Of a stretch of DNA of 64,000 bases, positions 34,936-43,461 are shown piece by piece (the first letter of the stretch is position 1; the number at the start of each line of letters is the position of its first letter). A program made the position numbers and the translations under genes. The notes beneath the pieces were generated by a model. The model had not been told where the DNA came from and made no database searches. It saw only the letters and a list, made by a program, of their open reading frames with translations. Origin of the DNA: Rhizobium sp. Leaf371. GTDB taxonomy: Bacteria; Pseudomonadota; Alphaproteobacteria; Rhizobiales; Rhizobiaceae. The stretch lies in contig NZ_LMQB01000029.1 of assembly GCF_001424045.1 (NCBI RefSeq), forward strand, positions 62,995 to 126,994, in the 5' to 3' direction.

Positions 34936-35257
34936 ACCATGTCCAAATGCGCTTTTTGGAACCTCATGTCCCCCGTCACGAAGACCGACATCACCCCCGC
35001 CGGCCGATGATGCCCGTATTGCATTAATATGACGCAACCGATCGACCTTAACGGCGGGTAAAGCCCTGCCTTGCCGACGGGGGCGGCGACGGCGGATCGC
35101 CCGGACCTCGGCTCCCGTGCGGCGCACGGGCTCGACACAGGCCCGACGGCAGGCGACGCGCGTTGCGCCTGTTCGATCACCGCCGTGAATCGAACGCGCG
35201 GGATCGATTCAAAAGTCTCGTTGGACCGGGCCACTGTGGCGCGCGAGCATGGGCCCC
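34936..35257. other. Intergenic region upstream of WGR and GGDEF-EAL genes
   Basis: A gap of about 320 bases between divergent starts. It should hold both promoters. An AT-containing stretch lies at 35010-35040 (TTGCATTAATATGACGCAAC). No convincing gene, repeat or hairpin was found. Confidence 0.4.
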
Positions 35258-35548
35258 ATGAAAACCTCCCGTTACCACCTGCATCTTGAGCGCTGCGACC
35301 CCGCGCGCAACATGGCCCGCTTCTATGCGCTCTCGCTCGAACCGTCGCTGTTCGGAGAGATCGTGCTGGTGCGCCGCTGGGGACGGATCGGCGCGTCCGG
35401 CCGCTCGCGCCTCGACGTCTATGCGGACGAGACGACCGCGATCCGCGCGATGCTGGCGCTGCTCCGGCAGAAGCGGGCCCGCGGCTATGCTGTGGGACAG
35501 TGGGGAGTTAGGGCAGGGCGCCGGCACGCTGCCCGGCGAGAAAGTTGA
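35258..35548 (+). CDS. WGR domain protein
   Basis: A 96-residue protein that is essentially one WGR domain, a DNA-end or nucleic-acid binding module also found in PARPs and rhizobial plasmid proteins. The motif RRWGRIGASGRSRLDVYADE is at about residues 39-58. The stop codon TGA lies within the first parS palindrome. The start is 35258 or the in-frame ATG 35249. Its place beside the partition sites suggests a plasmid-maintenance link, which is inference. Confidence 0.78.
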   Translation: MKTSRYHLHLERCDPARNMARFYALSLEPSLFGEIVLVRRWGRIGASGRSRLDVYADETTAIRAMLALLRQKRARGYAVGQWGVRAGRRHAARRES

Positions 35549-35562
35549 CAGCTGTCAACTTT
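35541..35562. other. parS-like centromere site 1
   Basis: A perfect 22-base palindrome with core GTTGACAGCTGTCAAC (35544-35559), which fits the GTTNNNNGCNNNNAAC parS form bound by RepB of repABC replicons. It overlaps the stop codon of the WGR gene. Confidence 0.88.
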
Positions 35563-35586
35563 TCGATCGACCGCGCCGACCCTCCC

Positions 35587-35616
35587 GATGAAAGTTGACA
35601 GCTGTCAACTTTCATC
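35587..35616. other. parS-like centromere site 2 (30-bp perfect palindrome)
   Basis: Same 16-base core as site 1 (35594-35609). Here symmetry extends to GATGAAAG on the left and CTTTCATC on the right. Centre-to-centre distance to site 1 is 50 bases, about five helical turns, which would place RepB dimers on the same face. Confidence 0.88.
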
Positions 35617-35920
35617 TCCCTTGCCGTCCAAGGCCCGCACGAAGCGGGGAGAAAAACACCGAAAACCGCGTGTCTTTTCAAGGAACGGCATGCCCGTTTT
35701 TCCCCGCTGTCGCACCCTGCGCCATGCTGAGCGTGCCGAACATCCCGGTCGACGGACAACAGCGCATTGGGAAGGGACGGTGATCAAAAGACTCCCCATC
35801 AAAAATCGCTTGACGCGACTCGGACGCGGCCTCAGCTTCTAACGCCTGAGGGCGGATATCGAGGCCGTCGGCGTAACGGGCTTCCTCCTCTGTATATAAG
35901 GCGGCCCGACGTATACAGTG

Positions 35921-35956
35921 AGGATCGAGAATCGCTTTGCCGCGATTCTCGATCCT
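35921..35956. promoter_or_regulatory. RepA operator palindrome
   Basis: Perfect 15-base inverted arms, AGGATCGAGAATCGC and GCGATTCTCGATCCT, around TTTGCC. It lies just downstream of the TATATA candidate and 77 bases before the repA start. In repABC replicons RepA with RepB represses the operon at such a long palindrome; the assignment here is from position and symmetry. Confidence 0.75.
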
Positions 35957-36032
35957 TATCGAACGCAGATCATCGATCATCCGCCGGTCCTGCCCAACCT
36001 GCAAGACGGCCGACAGCGAGGAAAGACACGAC

Positions 36033-37304
36033 ATGGCCCAACCGGCCCCCACGACCCGCAGCGGCCCGAAAGACGAGGCGCCCTCGCCCTCGGCGGATCT
36101 GACGATCGCGGCAGATGCGAGCGCGCTGTCGGAACAGCTCAAAGCCATGCGCGAACGGCTGTTCCCCCCGACCTCGACGAAGACGCTGCGATCGTTCTCC
36201 TCCGGCGAGGCGGCCAAGCTCATCGGCGTGTCCGACGGCTATCTGCGCCAGCTGTCGCTGGCCGGCGAGGGGCCGCAGCCCGAAACCGGGGCGGGCGGGC
36301 GCCGCTTCTACTCTCTGGCCGATATCAATGCGCTGCGGGTGCATCTCTCCGATCAGGCCATGGCCAAGGGCAATGTCGCCAAGGCGCGCGCCTATCTCCC
36401 GCGGCGAGATGCCGAGGCCGGCGAGCGGCTGCAGGTCATCTCGGTCACCAATTTCAAGGGCGGCTCCGGCAAGACGACCTCGGCCGTGCATCTCGCGCAA
36501 TATCTGGCGCTCACCGGCCACCGGGTGCTCGCCATCGATCTCGATCCGCAGGCCTCGCTCTCGGCGCTGTTCGGCTACCAGCCGGAGCTCGATCTCACCG
36601 GCAACGACACGCTCTATGGCGCGATCCGCTACGACGCGGAACAGCGGTCCTTGTCCGATGTCATCCGCCAGTCCTATTTCCCCGGGCTCGATCTCGTGCC
36701 CGGCAATATCGAGCTTCAGGAATTCGAACATGTGACGCCGCAGGCGCTGGCCGACCGGCAGTCGGGCCGGGACGGGGGCACGGACACCGGACCTCTGTTC
36801 TTTGCCCGCATCCAGGCGGTGCTCGGCACGGTGGAGGCGGATTACGACGTCGTCGTCATCGATTGCCCGCCGCAGCTCGGCTATCTCACGCTTTCCGCGC
36901 TCTGCGCCTCCACCTCCGTCATCGTCACCGTGCACCCGCAGATGCTGGACATCGCCTCGATGAACCAGTTCCTGTTCATGACCGCCGATCTTCTCTCGGT
37001 GGTGCGCGATGCCGGCGGCACGCTGAATTTCGATTTCCTGCGCTATCTCGTCACCCGCTTCGAGCCGAATGACGGGCCGCAGGCGCAGATCGTCGGCTTC
37101 ATGCGCTCTTTGTTCGGCGAGCGCGTGCTGACGGCGCCGATGGTGAAATCCACCGCCGTCTCGGATGCGGGCCTCACCAAACAGACGCTCTACGAAGTGG
37201 GGCGCGAGAATTTTACCCGCGCGACCTACGACCGCGCGGTGGAATCGATGAATGCCGTCAACAGCGAGATCGAAACGCTGGTGCACGCGGTGTGGAACCG
37301 CTGA
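36033..37304 (+). CDS. repA: Plasmid partition ATPase RepA (ParA family)
   Basis: A 423-residue ParA-type ATPase that moves plasmid copies and represses the repABC operon. It has an N-terminal winged-helix DNA-binding region (about 55-110, SGEAAKLIGVSDGYLRQL), the deviant Walker A motif NFKGGSGKTTSAVHLAQYL (140-158), IDLDPQASLSALFGY, and the Walker B region VVVIDCPPQLGYLTLSAL. Start ATG 36033 with GAGGAAA upstream; a TTG start at 35937 would run through the operator. It is followed by repB in an overlapping TGATG. Confidence 0.97.
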   Translation: MAQPAPTTRSGPKDEAPSPSADLTIAADASALSEQLKAMRERLFPPTSTKTLRSFSSGEAAKLIGVSDGYLRQLSLAGEGPQPETGAGGRRFYSLADINALRVHLSDQAMAKGNVAKARAYLPRRDAEAGERLQVISVTNFKGGSGKTTSAVHLAQYLALTGHRVLAIDLDPQASLSALFGYQPELDLTGNDTLYGAIRYDAEQRSLSDVIRQSYFPGLDLVPGNIELQEFEHVTPQALADRQSGRDGGTDTGPLFFARIQAVLGTVEADYDVVVIDCPPQLGYLTLSALCASTSVIVTVHPQMLDIASMNQFLFMTADLLSVVRDAGGTLNFDFLRYLVTRFEPNDGPQAQIVGFMRSLFGERVLTAPMVKSTAVSDAGLTKQTLYEVGRENFTRATYDRAVESMNAVNSEIETLVHAVWNR

Positions 37305-38581
37305 TGGCAACGGATAATGCGATCGAGCCCACAGGGACGACCGGCACTGCGGTCGGGACGGCGGGCCGGGGCTTGGAAAGGACGGGACGGATGGCGGCGA
37401 ACCGCAAGAGCGAACTGAAGGCCTTGTTTGGCGGCGGGCTCGGCCCGTCCGATGCGGCACGGGCGGCGGAGGCGCAGAAGGCGTCTCCCGAAGGTGCGGC
37501 GCCCGAGCGGAAATCGGCCGATCCGACCGGCGACGGTCTGCCCCCGGCCACACAGAGCGAGAGCGCACGGGGCGAGGGCGCACCGGCCCTGCCGCAGACG
37601 CGCAGCGCATCGGGCGCCGTCAAGGCCATGGGGCTGTCGCTGAACGCGATCACCCGCGAGGCGGAGGAGGCGCGCGTGCTGCGCCAGGCGCTGTCGGAGG
37701 GCGAGCGCGTCGTCACCGTCGACGCCACCCGCATCGAGGCCTCCTTCGTCGAGGACCGGCTGATGATCGAAGGCGTGATCGACCCCGATTTCGAAGCGCT
37801 GGTCCAGAGCATGCGCGAGACCGGGCAGCAGGTGCCGGTGCTGCTGCGGCCGCATCCCGACAAGCCGGGTTTCTACCAGACCGCCTACGGCCACCGCCGC
37901 ATTCGCGCCGCCACCCGTCTGCGCCGTCCGGTCAAGGCGATCATTCGCACGCTCACCGATGACGAACTGGTTCTGGCGCAGGGCAAGGAGAATGCCGAGC
38001 GCCGCAACCTCTCCTTCATCGAGCGGGCGCTGTTTGCGAGGAACCTCGCCGAACGCGGCTTCGACCGCCGGATGATCGGCGATGCGCTGGCGGTGCAGAA
38101 GAGCGAGCTGTCGCGCCTGATGCAGGTGATCGAGAGCGTGCCCAACAATTTCGTCCGTTTCATCGGCCCGGCGCCGAAGGTCGGCCGCGAACGCTGGATG
38201 AAGCTCGGCGAGATCCTGTCGAAGGAAGCCCGGCAGGTGCAGGGCATGGACGTGGTCTATTCCCCGAAATTCAAGGCGGCCGACAGCGACCGGCGCTTCC
38301 AGATCCTGTTTTCCCACCTGGATTCGCTGAGCCGGCCCGAAAAGGTCAAGCACGGGGCAGGGGGCGCACGGCAGATCCAGGCGGATGCCGACCGCACGCT
38401 GACGGATGCGCGCGGCCGGATCTTTGCCCGGCTCAAGGTGGAGGGCGGCGCGACCCGGATCGAGTTTGCGGACGGCACGCCCACAGCCTTCATCGAGGCG
38501 GCGACAGCCCTTCTCGTCGAGGCGCACGAGACGTTCCAGCGCGACGAGCCATTCCAGCGCGACGAGACCGGCGAGAGCTGA
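37304..38581 (+). CDS. repB: Plasmid partition protein RepB (ParB family)
   Basis: A 425-residue parS-binding protein. The N-terminus has the RepA-contact type segment RKSELKALFGG (about 27-37). The ParB nuclease-like domain has GHRRIRAATRLRRPVKAIIR and ENAERRNLSFIERALFARNL, followed by the HTH MIGDALAVQKSELSRLMQVI. Start ATG 37304 overlaps the repA stop; GTG 37292 is an alternative. It should bind the three GTTGACAGCTGTCAAC sites. Confidence 0.97.
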   Translation: MATDNAIEPTGTTGTAVGTAGRGLERTGRMAANRKSELKALFGGGLGPSDAARAAEAQKASPEGAAPERKSADPTGDGLPPATQSESARGEGAPALPQTRSASGAVKAMGLSLNAITREAEEARVLRQALSEGERVVTVDATRIEASFVEDRLMIEGVIDPDFEALVQSMRETGQQVPVLLRPHPDKPGFYQTAYGHRRIRAATRLRRPVKAIIRTLTDDELVLAQGKENAERRNLSFIERALFARNLAERGFDRRMIGDALAVQKSELSRLMQVIESVPNNFVRFIGPAPKVGRERWMKLGEILSKEARQVQGMDVVYSPKFKAADSDRRFQILFSHLDSLSRPEKVKHGAGGARQIQADADRTLTDARGRIFARLKVEGGATRIEFADGTPTAFIEAATALLVEAHETFQRDEPFQRDETGES

Positions 38582-38704
38582 GCCCGGCGCGCAGACACCC
38601 ATTGCCGCCCTTGTCCTCGAAAAGGACCGGGCGGCGGCAAGGCCCAGTACATCGACCCGGGCTTGAGCGGATCTGAACCAGAAAAGGACGACCAAGAGAG
38701 CAAG

Positions 38705-38755
38705 AAAAAAGGCCCCCAAAACGTCACCGTCATGGAAGCCCTCTTCAATCTAAGC
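38705..38755 (-). ncRNA. repABC counter-transcribed incompatibility RNA
   Basis: Antisense RNA of about 50 nt that limits repC expression and sets incompatibility. On the minus strand a -35 TTGACT (38790-38785) and a weak -10 TTCTCT (38767-38762) are 17 bases apart, giving a start near 38755. The 3' end is a hairpin GGCTTCC/GGGGGCC (38740-38711) followed by TTTTTT. Two pairs of that stem are G-U on the minus strand and would be C-A mismatches on the plus strand, so the structure works only as a minus-strand terminator. Confidence 0.8.
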
Positions 38756-38933
38756 AGTTCAAGAGAATCACTTCCGACCAGCAAAGTCAAGAGTCAGCGG
38801 CAGAAATGCCGATCGGCGGAGCCATGACCGGATAGACCCGGTTTCGCGGCAAAACCTTCTGACCTCGAGGACACCTGTGCCTGAACGCCTTGATAACAAG
38901 GCTTTCAGCGAAGGGAGACGTGTGCCGTGCCGG

Positions 38934-38949
38934 GGGAGGCTTGCCTCCC
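38934..38949 (+). promoter_or_regulatory. Hairpin next to the repC ribosome site
   Basis: GGGAGGC and GCCTCCC (7-base arms with TT between) end a few bases before the repC Shine-Dalgarno region GGAGATGGAGAG. Alternative folding with the antisense-RNA target could hide or expose the site, as in other repABC leaders. Confidence 0.6.
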
Positions 38950-38964
38950 AACGGAGATGGAGAG

Positions 38965-40188
38965 ATGGAGATTTTTGCAACGACGCCGTTCGGCGGCGCA
39001 CGGCTGACTGCGCGCAATGTGGCACTGCGCGCCGATCTCGAACGGCGACGCGCGCGCCTTCCCGCAGGTGACGACGGCCCTCAAGCAGCGCAGGCGGAGA
39101 AATACCGCATCATCCGGGCGCTCAGCGAAGCCCGGCCGGTCTGGGGCCTGTCGGACCGCACGATCGCGGTGCTGGAGGCGCTCGCAAGCTTCCACCAGGA
39201 TCGTCATCTCGACGGCCGCGCGCCGATCATCGTCTTTCCCTCCAATGCGGAACTGTCGCTGCGGGCCCGCGGCATGTCGCCGGCGACGCTCCGCCGGCAT
39301 CTCGCCAGCCTGGTCGAGGCCGGGCTGATCCTGCGGCGTGACAGCGCCAACGGCAAGCGCTACTGCCGCCGCGACGACCGCGGCACGGTGGAGAGCGCCT
39401 TCGGCTTCGATCTGGCGCCGCTCGCGCTCAGGGCCGAGGAGATCCTCTCAAGCGCCGCTCTGGTGCGCGACACCGCCCGCCGCATCGCACGGCTGCGCAC
39501 CGAGATCTCCCTGCATCTGCGCGATATCGCCAAGATCATCGATGCCGCCGCCACGGAGGGTTTTGCGACGCTGGACGCCACCCTCTGGCAGGATGGTCTC
39601 GAGCGCCTGCGCGGGCTGTCCGGCCGGGTCCTGCGCAACGGCACCGAGGCGCATCTCTCCGCTCGCCGCGCCGCCCTCGTCGCCTTGCGCGCCGAGGTGG
39701 AAGCCGGCTACCTCGCCGCAGTTTCGCACGAGAAAATGAGCGCCAATGACACCCAATCTGAGCCCCACATTCAGAGTTCAGACTCAGAAAACTCTTTTGA
39801 TAGAGGCCGGGACAGAATCGAAACAGCAGCCGAAACAGCAGCCGAAACCGAAAACGCCATCGCACCGGAACGCAAATCGGCCGGCATCGCGCTCAACGAT
39901 TTCCTGAAACTCTGCCCTGATATCGTCGATTACGCTCGGGGCGGCGTCTCCGGCTGGTCAGATGTGATCGGCGCGGCATCGGTCGTGCGCACCATGCTCG
40001 GCATCAGCCCAAGTGCCTGGTTTGCCGCACAAAAAGCCATGGGCGAGATCGGGGCAGCCATCGTGATGGCCGGGATTCTGCAGCGAAGCGCCGCGATCCG
40101 TTCGCCCGGCGGCTATCTGCGCGACCTCACCGCACGCGCCGAAGACGGCCGGTTCTCGATCGGGCCGATGCTGAAAGCGCTCGGATGA
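38965..40188 (+). CDS. repC: Replication initiator RepC
   Basis: A 407-residue initiator limited to alphaproteobacterial plasmids. The N-terminus shows the RepC signature TTPFGGARLTARN, then the winged-helix DNA-binding domain (LSDRTIAVLEALASFHQD, NAELSLRARGMSPATLRRHL) and the second domain LNDFLKLCPDIVDYARGG with APSAWFAAQ-like ISPSAWFAAQKAMGEIGAAI. Start ATG 38965 has a strong GGAGATGGAG ribosome site; the frame upstream to 38890 is leader. An AT-rich stretch inside the gene (about 39729-39806) is the usual place of the origin. Confidence 0.97.
   Translation: MEIFATTPFGGARLTARNVALRADLERRRARLPAGDDGPQAAQAEKYRIIRALSEARPVWGLSDRTIAVLEALASFHQDRHLDGRAPIIVFPSNAELSLRARGMSPATLRRHLASLVEAGLILRRDSANGKRYCRRDDRGTVESAFGFDLAPLALRAEEILSSAALVRDTARRIARLRTEISLHLRDIAKIIDAAATEGFATLDATLWQDGLERLRGLSGRVLRNGTEAHLSARRAALVALRAEVEAGYLAAVSHEKMSANDTQSEPHIQSSDSENSFDRGRDRIETAAETAAETENAIAPERKSAGIALNDFLKLCPDIVDYARGGVSGWSDVIGAASVVRTMLGISPSAWFAAQKAMGEIGAAIVMAGILQRSAAIRSPGGYLRDLTARAEDGRFSIGPMLKALG
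39729..39806. other. Likely origin of replication inside repC
   Basis: A locally AT-rich stretch in an otherwise GC-rich gene. In repABC plasmids the replication origin has been mapped to the AT-rich central part of repC. Assigned by analogy; no iterons were seen. Confidence 0.5.
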
Positions 40189-40334
40189 CGGCGGGCGGGG
40201 CAAAGCGGGACATGCAAACGGTGAGCCGGATAACGATAGGACCATCGCTCAGCCACGTGACGGCCGTGGCGGCTGCAAAAGGCGAGAGGACAATGCGGGC
40301 GGATCAGGAACGGCGTCGGCTGCTGAAGACAGCG

Positions 40335-40364
40335 AAAAGCCCCGTGGGGTCACTGTCACGGGGC
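40335..40364 (-). terminator. Intrinsic terminator of the sulfonate-type ABC operon
   Basis: GCCCCGTG (40339-40346) and CACGGGGC (40357-40364) form an 8-bp stem with a 10-base loop. On the minus strand it is followed by TTTT (40338-40335). It lies about 70 bases after the ATPase stop codon. Confidence 0.7.
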
Positions 40365-40433
40365 CTTGAGGATTTCGCGGCGGCAGGCGATGCGGCGGCG
40401 TCCGGCGGTGGGGAGTGGGCGGAAAACAGCGTC

Positions 40434-41264
40434 TCAGTGCAGGCCGAAGGCGTTCAACAGCTGCTCGCGCAGTTTGACGAAGCGGGGTTCGCTGCGGCTG
40501 CGGGGGCGGGGCAGATCGACGACGATCTCGCGGGTGCTCTCGCCCTTCTCGCGCGGCAGGATCAGCACGCGATCGGCGAGGAAGACGGCCTCTTCGAGAT
40601 CGTGGGTGACGAGGATCATCGTCACGTTTTCCTCGCGCCAGATGCGGGAGAGCTCCTCCTGCAGCGTGATCTTGGTCATCGCGTCAAGCGCGCCGAAGGG
40701 CTCGTCGAGGAGCAGGATCTCGGGCTTCACCGCCAGCGCCCGGGCGATGCCGACGCGCTGGGCCATGCCGCCGGAGAGCTGGGCCGGCAGGGCATCGGCG
40801 AAATCGGCCAGGCCGACGAGATCGACGTAATGGCGGGCGCGCTGCCGGGCTTCGGCTTTCGTCGCGCCGCGGTTTTCGAGCGGGAAGGCGATATTGTCGA
40901 GCACGGTCAGCCAGGGCAGGAGGCGCGGCTCCTGGAAGACCACGGCCCGATCCGTTCCGACGCCCGCCACGCGCGTGCCGTCGATCAGCACCGCGCCCTG
41001 ATCCGCCGTTTCCAGCCCGGCGATGACCCGGAGAAGCGTGGTCTTGCCAGAGCCGGACGCGCCGACGATGGACAGCACCTCGCCGGCCTCGACATGGTGG
41101 CTGACGCGATCGAGCACGGGAAAGGGCCGGCCGTTGATGGTGTAGGACTTGGACAGGTCGCGGATCGTCACCGCGCCACCCGCGGGCGTCTTGCCACCGT
41201 GCCGCTCGGTTGCGTGGCTTTGGGTCGAGGGTCGGTCTGCCGTTTCCGGTTCTGCGAGGGCCAT
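40434..41264 (-). CDS. Nitrate/sulfonate/taurine-type ABC transporter ATP-binding protein
   Basis: A 276-residue ATPase of the SsuB/TauB family. Walker A SIVGASGSGKTTLLRVIAG, Q-loop VVFQEPRLLPWLTV, signature QLSGGMAQRVGIARAL, Walker B ILLLDEPFGALDAMTK. It is the last gene of the minus-strand operon: monooxygenase, permease, binding protein, ATPase, with an 11-base gap to the binding-protein gene. Confidence 0.95.
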   Translation of the reverse strand: MALAEPETADRPSTQSHATERHGGKTPAGGAVTIRDLSKSYTINGRPFPVLDRVSHHVEAGEVLSIVGASGSGKTTLLRVIAGLETADQGAVLIDGTRVAGVGTDRAVVFQEPRLLPWLTVLDNIAFPLENRGATKAEARQRARHYVDLVGLADFADALPAQLSGGMAQRVGIARALAVKPEILLLDEPFGALDAMTKITLQEELSRIWREENVTMILVTHDLEEAVFLADRVLILPREKGESTREIVVDLPRPRSRSEPRFVKLREQLLNAFGLH

Positions 41265-41275
41265 GATGTCGTTCC

Positions 41276-42277
41276 TCAGTTGGCGGCGGCAAAGGTGGCG
41301 GGATCGTAGAGAATGTCCTCGGCCTTCAGCTGGCCTTCGCGCAGCGAGCCGCCGCGGGTGAGGATGTCGATCCAGAACTGCAGGTCGCGGGGAATGGCCT
41401 TGCCGCCCTCGCGCACGCCGTAGCCGGTAAAGTACTGGGCGATCTCGGGGTTTTCGTTGCGCGCGGTCAGCGCCGTCTTCAGGAGGGCGCGGGTTTCGTC
41501 CGGATGCAGGCGGGCATATTCGAGCGCGGCCTGGGATTTCTCGACGAAGATCCGGGCGGCATCGGGATGCGCCTTGATCCAGTCGCGGCGCAGCACGACG
41601 AAGCCGCCGGCGATCTCGCCGAGCACGTCGGTATCGCCGAACACCTTCTGCAGCGGGCCGTTCTTCAGCGCAGCCCCCTCGAAGGTCTTCTGCCAGTAGC
41701 CGAAGGCGGAGACATCGACCTGTTTCGAGCGCAGCACCTGTTCGAGTTGCGGGCCCGGCACGACGACGAGCTTGGCCGCATTTTCCGGCAGGCCGACGGA
41801 GTGCAGGGCCTCGCGCACGGTGTAGTCGAGATGGGCGCCGAGCGTGTTGACGGCGATGGTCTTGCCCTGGAGATCCTTGATCGAGGTGATCGGGCTGCCT
41901 TCCAGCGTGTAGAAGATGCTTTCCGTGCCCTTGTTGATGCCGTTCGAGGCATAGGCGGCGACGAAATCATTGCCGCCGGCAATCGAGTTCAGCACGGCCG
42001 CCGTCGCGGCGCTGCCAAGCTCGACATCGCCCGAGGCGAGCGCGAACAGCGAGGCCGGGCCGCCCTGGGCATAGCCGACATTCTGGAACGTGATGCCGGT
42101 ATCCTTGAAATAGCCGAGCGCATCGGCCAGCTCATGGGCGGACAGGCTGCCCTGGCTCGCGAGATAGCGGATCGTGACCGGCTCGGAGGCGGCAAGCGCG
42201 GTGCTGGCGGGTGCTGAGAGCGCCAGACCGGTGGCGAGGGCGGCAAGCTGGCCGAAGAGGCGGCGGGACATCTGCAT
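41276..42277 (-). CDS. Sulfonate-type ABC transporter substrate-binding protein
   Basis: A 333-residue periplasmic protein of the SsuA/TauA (NMT1-like) family. The signal peptide (MQMSRRLFGQLAALATGLAL, then SAPASTALAA) is followed by EPVTIRYLASQGSLSAHELA and TLGAHLDYTVREALHSVGL. Start ATG 42277 follows GGAG; the upstream frame to 42415 is proline-rich leader. With an FMN monooxygenase upstream, the substrate is probably an organosulfur compound. Confidence 0.92.
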   Translation of the reverse strand: MQMSRRLFGQLAALATGLALSAPASTALAASEPVTIRYLASQGSLSAHELADALGYFKDTGITFQNVGYAQGGPASLFALASGDVELGSAATAAVLNSIAGGNDFVAAYASNGINKGTESIFYTLEGSPITSIKDLQGKTIAVNTLGAHLDYTVREALHSVGLPENAAKLVVVPGPQLEQVLRSKQVDVSAFGYWQKTFEGAALKNGPLQKVFGDTDVLGEIAGGFVVLRRDWIKAHPDAARIFVEKSQAALEYARLHPDETRALLKTALTARNENPEIAQYFTGYGVREGGKAIPRDLQFWIDILTRGGSLREGQLKAEDILYDPATFAAAN

Positions 42278-42350
42278 GGGGGGCTCCGGAAGATCGGGGG
42301 AGGGGAGAGATGGGGCGACGAGGGGAGGGGGTACGACGAGAGGATGGCGA

Positions 42351-43361
42351 TCACGCCGGGAGGCGCGACCAGCGGCAGAGCCGGGCCTGCAGCGTCTCCA
42401 GCAGGAGATTGGCAAGCAGCCCGAGCAGCGCCAGCAAGAGGATGGCGGCGAACATCAGCGGGATCTGGAAATTGTACTGCGCGTTCATCACCTGGAAACC
42501 GATGCCGGAATTGGCGCCGATCATCTCGGCCGCGATCAGCAGGAGAAGCGCCGTCGTGGCGCTGAGGCGCAGGCCGACGAAGATCTGCGGCAGGGAGGCC
42601 GGCAGTACGACGCGGCGAAACACGGTGAGCCGGCCGGCGCCATAGACGCGGGCCATTTCCACCAGCTTCGCATCCACCTGCTTGACCCCGCCGATGGTGG
42701 CGAGAAGGATCGGAAACAGCGTCGCCCAGAAGATGACGAAGATCTTCGAGGTCTCGCCGAGCCCGAGCATGAGGATGAAGACCGGGTAGAGCGCCAGCGC
42801 CGAGGTCTGGCGGAAGAGCTGGAGGATCGGGCCGAGGCTGTGCTCGACGATGCGGATCTGGCCCATGAACAGGCCGAGCGGAATGCCGAGCCCGACGGCC
42901 GCCCCGAAGGCGATGCCGGAGCGCTGCAGGCTGATGGCGATGTCGTTGGCAAAGGTGCCGACCGTCACCCCCGTCCAGAGCGCCCGCACGATCGCGTCGA
43001 GCGGCGGCAGCACGGCCGGGTTGGACCAGCCAAGCGCCGGCGCCACCTGCCAGAGGACGGCAAAGGCCGCCAGCAGGCCGAACCGTGCAAAGAGCCGCCG
43101 GGCCAGCGCGCCGGCCCCTGCCAGCCGGGCGATTGCCAGCCGCGCGATGGCCGCGCGATCCGGCGACGACCCTGATGACGGCTGGGAAGGCTCCGTCTTT
43201 CCGGCCTCCGCCACGCCGGGCGCGCGCAGCAACGCCCCTTGCCCTGATCCTGATATGGGCCCTGATACGGGTGCTGGCCTTTGCCGGGCGTGCGGACGGT
43301 GCCACAGGCCGACGCCGGCATGGCGCGGCAGGATCACGGGCTGCGGGGTCTCGAGCGTCAT
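42351..43361 (-). CDS. Sulfonate-type ABC transporter permease
   Basis: A 336-residue SsuC/TauC-type permease with about six helices and the binding-protein-dependent transport motif EMARVYGAGRLTVFRRVVLP. The first about 90 residues form an unusually long, low-complexity cytoplasmic extension rich in Pro, Arg and Ala. Start ATG 43361 with AGGATG upstream. Confidence 0.93.
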   Translation of the reverse strand: MTLETPQPVILPRHAGVGLWHRPHARQRPAPVSGPISGSGQGALLRAPGVAEAGKTEPSQPSSGSSPDRAAIARLAIARLAGAGALARRLFARFGLLAAFAVLWQVAPALGWSNPAVLPPLDAIVRALWTGVTVGTFANDIAISLQRSGIAFGAAVGLGIPLGLFMGQIRIVEHSLGPILQLFRQTSALALYPVFILMLGLGETSKIFVIFWATLFPILLATIGGVKQVDAKLVEMARVYGAGRLTVFRRVVLPASLPQIFVGLRLSATTALLLLIAAEMIGANSGIGFQVMNAQYNFQIPLMFAAILLLALLGLLANLLLETLQARLCRWSRLPA

Positions 43362-43461
43362 GGGGGCATCCTGTTGCAAAGAGGGAGAGCGAGCGATCGA
43401 AGGGCCGAGGCAAAAGCCAGACGAACGTCCAGGCAAAAGTTAAAGGTCAGCGTCACCGGGT

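Larger units (their letters stand above)
35549..36032. other. repABC control region
   Basis: This 484-base segment upstream of repA holds parS site 2, a TATATA -10 candidate (35893-35898) and the RepA operator palindrome. A small open frame starting in parS 2 (35588) is judged a shadow. The ATG of repA at 36033 closes the region. Confidence 0.6.
38582..38964. other. repB-repC intergenic control region
   Basis: A 383-base region typical of repABC replicons. It contains the antisense RNA gene (minus strand, about 38755-38705), a hairpin GCCTTG-ATAA-CAAGGC at 38888-38903, and a hairpin next to the repC ribosome site. These would couple antisense pairing to repC expression. Confidence 0.75.

Noticed and set aside
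35588-35842. Small plus-strand frame starting at parS site 2
   Set aside because: Begins within a centromere palindrome, basic low-complexity content, no family match; treated as non-coding control region.
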